Part shown: one piece after another, positions 23,241 to 32,858 of the stretch | How positions within the stretch are numbered: position 1 is the first letter of the stretch | Layout: each line of letters opens with the position of its first letter | Origin: Clitopilus passeckerianus | Lineage: Eukaryota; Basidiomycota; Agaricomycetes; Agaricales; Entolomataceae | Reading direction: 5' to 3' | NCBI GenBank assembly: GCA_944990035.1 | Contig: CALYLX010000040.1 | Location: 124,001-188,000, forward strand | Length of the DNA: 64,000 nucleotides | Notes under the pieces: generated by a model | The model's database searches: none | What the model saw: the letters and a program-made list of their open reading frames with translations, nothing else | Told to the model about the DNA's origin: nothing | Translations under genes and position numbers: made by a program

Positions 23241-23810
23241 TCGAGGCGGTGATTAATTGGAAGAAGGATGAGTTCCGTCTGGGCGAGACGATCCGGCCGT
23301 GCAAGGATCTAAAGAGTATACCTGGCAAACTTGTGAGCAAGTGAGTCCATGATCACTCCTGCCGCAAAGCACGACTGACGTCCTGAAACGCAATAGTGTT
23401 CGTGACTGGCAGTGGCTAGGGCCAGATCGAGTGTATACACTGGCTTATGACAAGCATCTCTGGACCGTACGCGCGTTTGATAATTACCTCGACATATCGA
23501 CTAATTACACGACGCAGGCGACTCGGAAGGGTACAAACCATCCGAGTGTCAAATTTACTGTCGGAAAGTCGCATGCATTCAAGGCCAATGAACCCTCGGC
23601 CATCGAATTCACCCCCGATGTGAGGTCTGAAGAGGTGATCTTCTTGATCCTCGTTATGATCTATTCGGAGACAAGGAGGAAAGATAAGATAGTAAGTGCG
23701 ACAAACTTGACGGAAGTGTACTAAATTAACGAATGTTGTATATTCTTCAGGAAGGAGCTGTTGCTGGAGGCCTCGGTCTTCTAGGGTGCTTGGCTTCCTG
23801 TGCACAATAG
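23241..23810 (+). pseudogene. 5'-truncated DUF6593-like copy (copy 4)
   Basis: The 3' part of exon 1 (AVINWKKDEFRLGETI) is followed by three normal exons: WQWLGPDRVYTLAYDKHLWT, then the exon with SVKFTVGKSHAFKANEPSAIEF and the helix VIFLILVMIYSETRRK, then GAVAGGLGLLGCLASCAQ and TAG. Splice sites are canonical. Upstream of 23241 the frame reaches a stop within 30 bp and no MYSF/MSSF-type start is found, unlike copies 5-7. It is either a relic or a gene with a new, unrecognised 5' exon. Confidence 0.55.
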
Positions 23811-24312
23811 ATGTATGCCTCTTCAGTACGTTGGTCACATGTCAAATGTATTATGGCGCTTGGAGCGAATTGACGGCCTTGCTGAGCCTCAAACTCGATT
23901 CTGTGATAAAGCTTGCGCCCCATCAGGAAAATGACGGCTCCAAATGACAAGATGGTGATCAAACGAGTGGTTCCAATACCTGAATGACGACCTTCTATTC
24001 CTAATTGGATTGGGCGTGCTTTCGGAGAGCTTGGACGAAGTCGCTATTCACCCTCGTGGTTCTAATCTACTCGGCAATCTGCCAAGCAACGCTGTACTTT
24101 ATTCATAGCAGAGCGTTCTGAATTTCAGACTGACACGTTGCCCAGTTTCAGATTGGCAGTGCCGTGAAAGAAGCAATGGCGTGCCTTCACCGCCACCGCG
24201 CTGGGGTGCTGCGGCTCCCAAACCGAAATCCAATGCATCGCTCGGGACGGGATATAAAAGCCACACATATTGGTTCCAAATTTATTCAAGTCTCGGTCAA
24301 TTCTGCCTCACT
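23811..24312. other. intergenic, with promoter of copy 5
   Basis: No gene seen. It contains a GGGATATAAAAGCC TATA box near 24248 and the shared upstream element described separately at 24138-24165. Confidence 0.5.
24138..24165 (+). promoter_or_regulatory. conserved upstream element of DUF6593-like copy 5
   Basis: The sequence TGCCCAGTTTCAGATTGGCA followed by GTGCCGTG lies about 148 bp before the ATG. The same block occurs upstream of copies 6 and 7. It has the form of an inverted repeat (TGCCA ... TGGCA), as expected of a dimeric regulator site. Confidence 0.45.
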
Positions 24313-25014
24313 ATGTACTCGTTTACCTTCAGCAAGGAGCTTGACAAGGGCAACCTTGTCCCTTCCCACCCGACAAATATGCCAAGCTTTAGCATCAAGA
24401 CAAAGAAGAGCTTGTTAGATGATTCGAGAAAGCGCACAGAGCTCATCCCCACGGGGAACGGCTTAGGCGGGACTATATTATGGAAGGATAAAGCCATGGT
24501 AATCGGAGGGAGGCAACAAAAGTTCCAAACAATCTACGACAAGTCGCTCTGGTCGGGGAAAGAGTGCGTATTCCTTCAGCATCTAAATGGGATAAATTTT
24601 AAACTAGCGCATAGCGCAAAAGAATGGCGATGGAATGAATGGGGAAACCACTACACTATTGACTACAAGGATAACGTTTGGACAGTAGGTTCATAATTAC
24701 TTCGAGGATGCATAGTCTTTAAATCTGCTTGAAGGCGACTCTGAAAGGTGGCTCGCACCCATGTGCTATCTTCACCAGGAAGAAATCCCATATGCTCAGC
24801 GATTCGGAACCAGCAAACATTCGATTCCTGACTAGCCTTTCCGCGGAGGAGGTAACATTCTTGTTGCTGGCGTTCATCCATTCAGAAATTTCACGAAAAG
24901 AGGGGAAGGTATGGAATCTTCTCCGATTTTATTCGCCATTATACAGGACTGAGCTCTCTTCAGACGGAAGAATTGGTGCCCGGAATAGGCGAAATTGTGG
25001 CAGAGGTCATCTAG
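24313..25014 (+). CDS. DUF6593-like small protein, copy 5
   Basis: Four exons; exon 1 is 251 bp (24313-24563) and starts MYSFTFSKELDKGNL. It contains GGTILWKDKAMVIGG, then exon 2 EWRWNEWGNHYTIDY, exon 3 with CAIFTRKKSHM and the helix EVTFLLLAFIHSEISRK, and a short acidic last exon ending at TAG 25012-25014. It belongs to the plus-strand subfamily (copies 4-7), distinguished from the minus-strand copies by the KELDKG/KDLDKG start and the RKRTELIP motif. No signal peptide; presumed intracellular. Function unknown. Confidence 0.75.
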
Positions 25015-25595
25015 CATCACCTCGTGCTGCTCGTGGTGTCATGCTGGTGTCCGGCCTCGAGGATTCAATTCAGTTGGGGAGTGCATTCGGAGGACGTGAA
25101 ATAGTGACATATGATGGCATGAATCGAAGAAAAATTCTCAATGAACAAGCACGATTGATCGATACAGCCACCATTTTAAGATACGACTCCAGGCTGGTAC
25201 GAGGCTGAAATAGGTGGAGCTTGGAGATACCCCAGTTTGGTGGTCTCATTAACGCCGATTTCCCAGCTGACCAGCTTCGTCGTGCCATAATGCATTTATT
25301 TTACGCTTGTTCTACGCTATCGATGTCATTCATCTATCGGATTGACCTAGTAGAAAGATAAGTGTCAAATGATACTCGTGCAAAGTCCATGCGCAGAACA
25401 GTAATTTGGCGGGCTTGCCAGTTTCAGGTTGCCAGTGCCGTGCCACCACGAACATGGGCCAGAGTCTCTCATAGCCACCGCCTCCGCCTTTGGTGCTGTG
25501 GGTCTCCAATATAATCAGCGACGTCGGTCCTCAGAAGATTTATATGCCACTGATAGTAGCTTTGAGACTAACTCTGAATACCAACTATTTTCGTC
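25015..25595. other. intergenic, start of duplicated segment
   Basis: No gene seen. From about 25120 the sequence is related to 28005-28480 (shared GAATCGAAGAAA, TTCTCAATGAACA, GGCTGAAATAG), marking the left end of the segmental duplication. Confidence 0.55.
25415..25442 (+). promoter_or_regulatory. conserved upstream element of DUF6593-like copy 6
   Basis: TTGCCAGTTTCAGGTTGCCA then GTGCCGTG, about 154 bp before the ATG. It is nearly identical to the elements before copies 5 and 7, except that the right arm is TGCCA in place of TGGCA. Confidence 0.45.
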
Positions 25596-26310
25596 ATGTC
25601 TTCCTTCAGCTTCACCAAGGACCTCGACAAAGGCACTCTGGAGCCTTCCCATCCGACAACGATGCCAACGTATAGGATTGAAACCAAGAAGAACATCCTA
25701 AATAGATCGAGAAAGCGAACAGAGCTCATTCCTACATCAGGTGGCATAGGAGGGACAATATTATGGAAAGACAAAGCTCTAGTAGTCGGAGGAAAGGCGC
25801 AGAAATTTAAAGAGATCAGTACGAAATCGTACTGGTCTATGAAGCGGTACGTATTCCGTCGACATTCAAGCGGCAGCAAACTCAGCCTGGGCCTAGTGCG
25901 AAGAATTGGCACTGGAATGATACGAGCCGTCCTTATACCGTCAAATATGACGACAATGCTTGGAGAGTGCGTGCCCTTAACTCCATGGTTGCCCAATCCT
26001 AATCGTACACGCAAAGGCAACGCCAAATGGGAGCTCTGATCCCTGCGCTATCTTCACCAAGAAGAAATATCATCTATTTCGAAGCACGGAACCCGTAAAT
26101 GTTCAATTCCTAACCAGCCTTGCCGATGAGGAGACAGTTTTCTTGCTCCTAGTGTTCATCTATTCAGAAATTGCGCGAGCAGAGAAGTCGGTGCGTCAAG
26201 TCCTCCAACAGTCGAGTTTATAGGAGAGGCTGACACTGACTTCTTTGTAGACGGGAGACATCGAAAAGCCCTCGCTTGCGTTTGATCTTGCCACAGGCAT
26301 TGCGCAGTGA
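25596..26310 (+). CDS. DUF6593-like small protein, copy 6
   Basis: Four exons; exon 1 is 251 bp (25596-25846), starting MSSFSFTKDLDKGTLEPSH. Exon 2 is AKNWHWNDTSRPYTVKY, exon 3 contains CAIFTKKKYHLFRSTEP and the helix VFLLLVFIYSEIARAEK, and the last exon ends GIAQ and TGA at 26308-26310. It is the near twin of copy 7 and lies tail-to-tail with CFEM gene A, an arrangement copied at 28.5-30.0 kb. Confidence 0.78.
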
Positions 26311-26495
26311 GAGACCTTCAGTGCAGTGGCCAAGCCTTTTAGAATGACCTATATCCTTCCTATACCGGTATAATTGTTAACACCCAAACTTAATTGACTG
26401 ATATGCGTGTTGGCATCTAATGAGTCACGCAAAGATACTCTAGTAAATCTACATAATGATGCTGAGCGATACAACAATGTCTACTATCGGGCTTG

Positions 26496-27318
26496 TCATG
26501 CTAAAAGACCAGCCAGATTCCAGGCCGATAAAATGCCAGCAATTCCTCCCACCAAATGCAACATAGGCAGGTTGGTCAGAGCCAAATTCGTCTGAGTGCT
26601 TCCGGGGGCAGCACTCGTGCTAGACCCTCCAGACGTAGCAGGCTTGGATGTTGTCGCGAGTGTCGTCGGCTGGCTAGCAGGGCTAGATGGTGTACTGACA
26701 CCAGTACCCGTTCCGGTGGCGCCCGAACCAGGCGGAGTGGAAATAGGTGCAGGAGTAGGGTTGGTCAGACTCGAGTTCGTCTGAGTGCTTCCGGGGGCAG
26801 CATTTGTACTGGACCCTCCAGCCGTAGCAGGCTTGAATGTTGTCACGAATGTCGTCGGTAGGGGCGCAGGGCTAGATGGTGTAATAACACTAGTACTTGT
26901 TCCGGTGGGAATAGGTGGAGTAGTAGTTGGAGTGATTGCGACTGAACGTTATAAAGTCGTTAAAAGAGACTCAGAGAATGTGATGCATAATGCAAATGAA
27001 CGTACGTGGTCCACATTGCCTCTTCTGGAGTTGGAGTGCTTCCTTTTGCTCCTCTCCTGTACATTTTTTCTGCAGACAAGCGGCTGTTTCGGATTGGATT
27101 TTGGCATTTCCGCATATGCAGGTGGTATTTTGGCTGTTGAATCCGTTAATCACGTCAAATGAGAACAGGGTTTCGGCTGCAGCTTACAACATGCAGCCGT
27201 TCTGGTCGGCGATTGGCTGTACGCAGGTAACGATGCAGGGACTGACAACTTGTGCGCAGACCGTGATTGCTAACGATGAAAGGAGAAAGAGGCCAAGAAA
27301 GAACCTCACAGCTCTCAT
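26496..27318 (-). CDS. CFEM-domain GPI-anchored protein A
   Basis: Three exons (27318-27188, 27133-27006, 26941-26496), 234 residues. MRAVRFFLGLFLLSSLAITVCA is a signal peptide. The CFEM domain has its eight cysteines in the usual order: SPCIVTC, NGC, TTCICG, AACLQKKC, RQCGP. It is followed by a long Ser/Thr/Pro-rich stalk and a hydrophobic end (LHLVGGIAGILSAWNLAGLLA) typical of a GPI signal. CFEM proteins sit on the fungal surface and can bind haem or act in cell-wall function. The stalk contains a 63-codon direct duplication that paralogue B lacks. Confidence 0.88.
26571..26905 (-). repeat. 189-bp direct repeat within the CFEM A stalk
   Basis: Two copies of a 189-bp (63-codon) unit lie in frame, beginning at GTTGGTCAGA near 26571 and again near 26760. 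Each codes for a block of the type PSSPAxxPTT..TxKPAT.GGSST.AAPGSTQTN. The repeat lengthens the stalk and keeps the frame. Confidence 0.8.
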
Positions 27319-28477
27319 GGGCGATTGGCTTACGCTGAACATCGTGGTGAGGATGGAGCCGGGGACGGGCAGGAACCTTCAATTGCGAAGCGTGAAGGGT
27401 ATATATGTGATGACGAGGCCCGAGAACTTTGACGGGGAAGCAGCAACTTCATATCTCCAAACCCGCGCGATGAGCGGGTTCAACAGATGGCCATCGGTCG
27501 CCAGAGAGGCTGTGCGTACAGCATGCTTGAACTCAACCAAGAATCGGTCTCCTAGCAGTAGACACAGACTTGTTTCCATTCTGTCATGCGAGGTCAAGCA
27601 AGAAACGGGAGTAGAAGGGATTTGGTTTCTCCCGGAGCTGGGTGTTGTTTTCACGTAGACGCTCAGCACATAGCAGCCCGGGATGAAGATGGAGAGCCGT
27701 GTCACGGACCATATTCCGACACCACCGCATTTAGGCTTTGTCACGCTTGATGCGGCTAACGTTCAGACACTCAACTGTTTCTGATCAGACGATCATGCTG
27801 CTTAGAGTTTTGTACTCGTCTCGTGAGGAGATCCGGTCACGTACATTACTAACATCGAACCAAGGACATTCAGCCTGTCAGGACATGAAACTGCCACACG
27901 TCATAAAGAGATCCATGCAGCAGTATCTCCTCATAATTAGGAGCCCGAATCGACTCGGGCTTCACCTGGTCCGATGGAAACGATTCCGTAGTGACAAAAC
28001 GATGTGAATCGAAGAAACGTTCTCAATGAACAGGGACGATTGATCGACACATCTGGCATCCCAATATTCGACCGCAGGCTGGTACAGGGCTGAAATAGAT
28101 GGAGCTTGTAGATCAGGCAGTGTTCAAGCGAGGAGAGGAACTACCTCAGTTTGGTGGGGTCATTAACCCAGTTTACAAGGGTGTGTAGCCAGCTTCGTAG
28201 GGCATTGCACCCATTCTACGCTGTCATTCCTCTGTTCGGAAGGGCCAAATTGCGCGATAGGTGTCAAAGGAGACTCCCGCAAGTCCATGCGCAGAGCAGT
28301 AATTTGGTGGGCTTGCCAGTTTCAGGTTGGCAGTGCCGTGCATCACGAACATGGGTCCCTCATAGCCACCACCTCTAGGTGCTGCGGCTCTCCAATGTAG
28401 CCGACTACATTGCTCATAAAAAGATATATATGCTAATGGTAGCCTCGAGAGTTATCCATATACCAACTTTTTCCATC
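27319..28477. other. intergenic between duplicated segments
   Basis: No gene supported. It holds the promoter of CFEM A (minus) and, from about 28005, the second copy of the 25.1 kb upstream sequence. A stretch at 27795-27882 is related to 31419-31510. Confidence 0.5.
28314..28340 (+). promoter_or_regulatory. conserved upstream element of DUF6593-like copy 7
   Basis: TGCCAGTTTCAGGTTGGCA then GTGCCGTG, about 138 bp before the ATG, with intact TGCCA/TGGCA inverted arms 9 bp apart. Confidence 0.45.
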
Positions 28478-29189
28478 ATGTACTCTTTCGGTTTCACCAA
28501 GGACCTCGATAAGGGCACTCTTGAGCCTTCCCATCCGACAACAATGCCAACGTATAGGATTGATACCAAGAAGAGTATCCTCAATAATTCAAGAAAGCGA
28601 ACCGAACTCATACCCATATCTGGTCACGGCTTAGGAGGGACTATATTATGGAAAGACAAAGCTTTGGTAGTCGGCGGAAAGGAGCAGAAATTTAAGAAGA
28701 TTAGCGAGAAGTCTCACTGGTCAGGGAAGCAGTACGTATTCTCCTGACATTCAAGCGGCAATGAACTCAGCTAGGGTTTAGCGCGAAGAAATGGCACTGG
28801 AATAATTCGAGGCACCCATATACCGTCGAATATGATGACAGTACTTGGAGAGTACGTGCCCCTGGGCTTCATTGACGCCTAACACTTATGATACGCACAG
28901 GCAATGCCAAAAGGGAGCTCTCATCCCTGCGTTATTTTCCACAAGAAGAAGTCCCATTTACTTCGAAGTTCAGAACCCGCAAATATCCAATTCCTAACCA
29001 GTCTTCCCGCTGAAGAGACGGTTTTCTTCCTGCTGGTATTTATCTATTCAGAAATTGCACGAGCGGAGAAGCTGGTACGGTCGAATTCTCCGACGGTCGA
29101 TTTTCTACATGAAACTGACGTCTTTGCAGGCCGAAGGGATTGAGACGGCTTCAAATGTGATTGACATCGCTACGAACCTTGCGCAGTGA
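28478..29189 (+). CDS. DUF6593-like small protein, copy 7
   Basis: Four exons; exon 1 (28478-28731) starts MYSFGFTKDLDKGTLEPSH and is one codon longer than in copies 5 and 6 (254 bp). Exon 2 reads AKKWHWNNSRHPYTVEY, exon 3 has CVIFHKKKSHLLRSSEP and the helix VFFLLVFIYSEIARAEK, and the last exon ends IATNLAQ and TGA at 29187-29189. It is paired tail-to-tail with CFEM gene B. Frame and splice sites are intact. Confidence 0.78.
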
Positions 29190-29377
29190 GGGACTTCCAG
29201 GGCAGCGCCTGAGCCTTCTAGACGACCATATTACCTTACTATACCTGAATGATCGTTAATGTCAACGTTTAATTGACTGCTATACTCGCTGAGAATCTGA
29301 TGAAGCACGTAAAGATGGTCGAGCTGGCCAATATTCAATCTCAGATTCAACGATGAAGGCTATGAAGTGTATTATGC

Positions 29378-30007
29378 CTAAAGACCCGCCAATGTCCAGC
29401 CCGCCAAAACGCCAGCAATTCCTCCTGTGGAAAGCAACATTGGCAGGTTTGTCAGAGCCGAGTTCGTCTGAGTGCTTCCAGGGGCAGCATTTGTACTACT
29501 TCCTCCAGCCGTAGCAGGCTTGGATGTTGTCACGAACGTCGTTGGTAGGGGAGCAGGGCTAGACGTTGTAACACCTCCAGAAGAAGTGCTCGTTCCGGAC
29601 GGAGTTAATGTAGGTGCAGATGTAGTTGGCGTGATCGCGACTGAAAGTTATAAATTCGTCAAAAGATAACATGGGGTGCTAACCGGACGGGAACGTACGT
29701 GGTCCACACTGCCTCTTCTGGAGTTGGATTGCCTCCTGTTGCTCGTCCCCCGTACACTTTTCCTGCAAACAGGCAGCTGCCTCGGATTGGAATTTGGCAT
29801 TTCCGCAGACGCACGTGGTATTTTGGCTGTTGATCCCGTTAATTATGTCAAAACGACCAGGATTTAGGGAGGAGCTTACAACATGCAGCCGTTCTGCTCG
29901 GCGATTGGCTGTACGCAGGTAACGATGCAGGGGCTGACAACTTGCGCGCAGACGGAGATGGCCAACAAGGAATGGAGAGCGAGACCAATAACGAGCCTCC
30001 GAATCAT
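29378..30007 (-). CDS. CFEM-domain GPI-anchored protein B
   Basis: Three exons (30007-29880, 29826-29699, 29640-29378), 172 residues. MIRRLVIGLALHSLLAISVCA is the signal peptide; the CFEM cysteines are SPCIVTC, NGC, TTCVCG, AACLQEKC and RQCGP. The Thr/Ser/Pro stalk has a single copy of the block duplicated in protein A. A hydrophobic GPI-type end (GGIAGVLAGWTLAGL) closes it. Exon 2 has the same length (128 bp) in A and B, and the intron positions match, so the two are recent paralogues. Confidence 0.88.
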
Positions 30008-31752
30008 CGTCAGTGGCGGGGTTGGGCTGAACATCGTGGTAAGGATGCGCAGGGGACGGTCAGGAACCCGGAATGTTGCAGAGGTGCAGGGTATATATAT
30101 GATGACGAGCGCCGAGAACTTTGAACGGGAAGCAAGGACTCTATCTCTCCAAGCCCGCGCTACTAGCGGTTCGACAGATGCGTGGTCCATGCGTGGATGG
30201 AGCGGTATCCAGAGAGGCTGTGCATGGTTGAACTAAACCTCGAATGGGTTCCAAGAACTTCAGTCAAACATAGGATAGCTCCGTTCTCTCAAGTGAGGTC
30301 ACGAGAAATTGGAGCAAAAGAGTCGTTATGTGTTCTCGGAGTCAGGCCTTGTCTTCAAATCGACGGTCAGCATGCCTAGCAGCCGGAGATGAGGCTTTGA
30401 ACTTGATGGACATCCATCAGAGCCCGAGGTTGATTTCGGCCTTTGCACGCAAAACTGTCAGATCGTTTTGGGGTTCGGGCAGATGCACGCTGCGGCGTGT
30501 ATAAGGTTATAATAACGTTGCAGGTATGAATTCTAAAAAAATCGTCAAAGAGTCCACTGGAAGGAGACAGGAAGGAAACAAGAGCAGGGAACAGTTCTAT
30601 GACTGGATTCAGAAGGCCGGGACAATCAGAATCGGCGGAACCAGAAGCCATCTCCGGTTATCTTATCAGATCACACTGGCAGTGGTTTGAGCCCCCAAAT
30701 CACATCACTTGACTTGCTACCGACTCCCTGCTTTCCAGCTCTCTCGAGCCTGGTCATGCGTCAATCGCCGCCATACGAACCCGGGGTACACATTCACAAT
30801 GTACACGTTTCATCACTCCCATAAAGCCCACAAGAACGCTCTTAGAATGTGAAGCTTACTGCCCATCTACGCAGTAGGTGTTTGCATAAGGCCACACTGG
30901 CTCTTTCTCTGACTTCGTGCATAAGTTCCTCACCTCCTGATATTTATAGATCCAAACGGACGTAAGGAACCCGAATTTGAAGAAAATGAAATCACGCCGC
31001 CGAGACTTCATCTTGGCACCATTGTTCCTGTCATCCGATGAACGTTCCCGGCTAATACCCTTCCCGGATGGACGACGTGAAGAATTATCTTGAGTATGTA
31101 GGTATCGACTTCCAGTTCCGCCGTTATGCCCACTTTTGTGAATGTATTTGGAATGGTGCTGCTTCTCCACGTTCTTTGTAGAAACAGAAGTCGGCTTCAG
31201 AGTGCCTTTACCCTGGCATTGCTTGACCTTCGCTCCTTCCTCGGTTCGACGAAGGCTTATTTACCGTATTTGAGCTCGTTTGATGCTCGCTTCAAATTCC
31301 CGTACTCGTGACGACATTGTATTCTTTGTCGTTCCATGACCTATGAATCTCTCAAAGGTCTCGGGTTGACACGTCCAACGTTCGGCCCTTCAGCTCTGTT
31401 TCGAGTAACCTCGTCTTGCTACTCAGAGTTTTCTGCTCATCCCAAGAGGATACCCAGTCATGTACTGTACATTCCTAACGCCGAACCGCGGCCATTCAGC
31501 CTGTCAGGTCCGCTAATGTCTTTATGCTTCCGCTCAGGATTTTAGGTCAGGGGTCTTTGACTTCCTGATCAGAACCTGCCTCGGCCACGAGCTAGAAGAT
31601 TCATTTTCGTGTCGACCCATGACGCGTGGAATGCTCCCCGAACGACATATAAGCCTGCTCGACTTTGCCTGCTTTCCCCAGATTCGTTCCTCGAACAGAT
31701 CTAGTCACCTCTCCTCGACTTTGGGACCTCTTCTCCTCTCTTCACGCTCATA
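30008..31752. other. gene-poor stretch with a remnant of duplicated sequence
   Basis: No gene is supported over 1.7 kb. Near 30370-30400 the sequence still resembles that at 27665-27690 (right end of the duplication). At 31419-31510 a fragment is related to 27795-27882, sharing CATTCAGCCTGTCAGG exactly. A TATAAG motif at 31648-31653 is the likely promoter of the next gene. Confidence 0.5.
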
Positions 31753-32415
31753 ATGCCTTCTCTCCGCCTCGCTGTCATCTCTCTCGCCGTCGCCGCTGCT
31801 GGCATGGTGTCCGCCGTTCCCACCGGCGCTGCGGTCGCATTCGACTACAGCTGCCTTCAGCCTGTGCTCTCCAAGGTCGAGTCGGAGTGGAGCACCACAA
31901 AGTTCATCACGGACAACCTTCCCAACCCGATGACGCCTACACCCATCTTCTGGAGTGGTGTCATTGGCACCGCGAGCGTCAGGACCAACGCCGAACAGTG
32001 TGGCCCCAAGGTCCTCGGCGCAACCATCGGGCAGATTATGTGCAACTACAATAAGAACACCACTGGAAAGAAGTTCGTCATGCCCTCGGACGACGCTCCT
32101 GCATCCGGCTACGCTTTGTGGGCTCTCAGCTCCAAGCTCTTCGCCGACTACACCAAACCTACGGCTTACGTCGTTACTGGTGATGCTAGGGTCACCAGCA
32201 TCTGGTTCAACACCGAGTGGCCTACTCTCAAGGCGAACACGAATGTCAAGAAGGTCGTCGGCATTGACGCCACTACTTGCAAGGACAAGTGCTACTGGCA
32301 CTGCCCCGTTGCTTCCGACTGCGCTGTTCGTTATATTTTCCTGGTCGAGGTTGGGTTATACTGACATTTCTGTCTTTAGGGTCTCGCACCTTGCGCCGTC
32401 CGTGTTACCCCCTAA
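31753..32415 (+). CDS. secreted protein resembling ADP-ribosyl cyclase/CD38 family
   Basis: Two exons (31753-32325, 32380-32415), 202 residues. A signal peptide ends near AGMVSA. By eye it follows the motif order of the animal ADP-ribosyl cyclase/CD38 fold: an FWSG segment (Trp 67), a VLGATIGQ segment where the family has TLEDT, a tryptophan in ALWALSSKLFA (Trp 123), a strand AYVVTGD, then FNTEWPTL (Glu 155) and VKKVVGID. Trp 67, Trp 123 and Glu 155 sit where that family has catalytic residues; the second acidic residue is Gly 89 here. A cysteine-rich end (TCKDKCYWHCPVASDC) suggests disulphides. Codon use is strongly biased to C-ending codons, as in the GH7 gene, so expression is probably high. 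The family link is an inference. Confidence 0.6.
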
Positions 32416-32858
32416 ATTTCGGACTTTTACGACTACACATGACTGGTATGTGACTTGTGCTTCGCTTTGTAATACTACGATCTGACCTCAATAATGCAGA
32501 GATGGCCTCCGCAACGCTTCTCTACGTGGTACTCACTAGTTTCACGATTCCTTGTACTTCTATTACAAAAGAAAAACTTCTGACTACTCAACTTATTTTG
32601 ACCACGGATTAATCTGCGTGATTTTTTTGAGTGGTTTCAAGCGCTAAAGAGAACTGTCTTAGCTGTTCCCGCTTGTACGCATAATTCTCAGTCTACGAGG
32701 ACGTGAACCATAGACTTGAGCTCGAGTTTCCGCATCCATAATGTGGCTGTGCATATCGGGCCGGTGTCCCGGAAGCGTTGAGATCAAATTTTGCTGCCAA
32801 ACTGAACGGTGATCACGACCACCACTACGGCCTCGTACCCTCAGGTCAAACGTCCACG
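32416..32858. other. intergenic stretch, nothing recognised
   Basis: 3' flank of the secreted protein and promoter of RPAC1. An in-frame ATG at 32778 could extend RPAC1 by 27 residues but does not resemble the family. Confidence 0.4.

Noticed and set aside
30856..31170. 104-codon minus-strand frame between CFEM B and the cyclase-like gene
   Set aside because: Polar and Arg/Ser-rich with no recognisable motif or convincing splice partners.
31705..32301. 198-codon open frame on the minus strand
   Set aside because: Antisense to the cyclase-like secreted gene, same codon-bias artefact.
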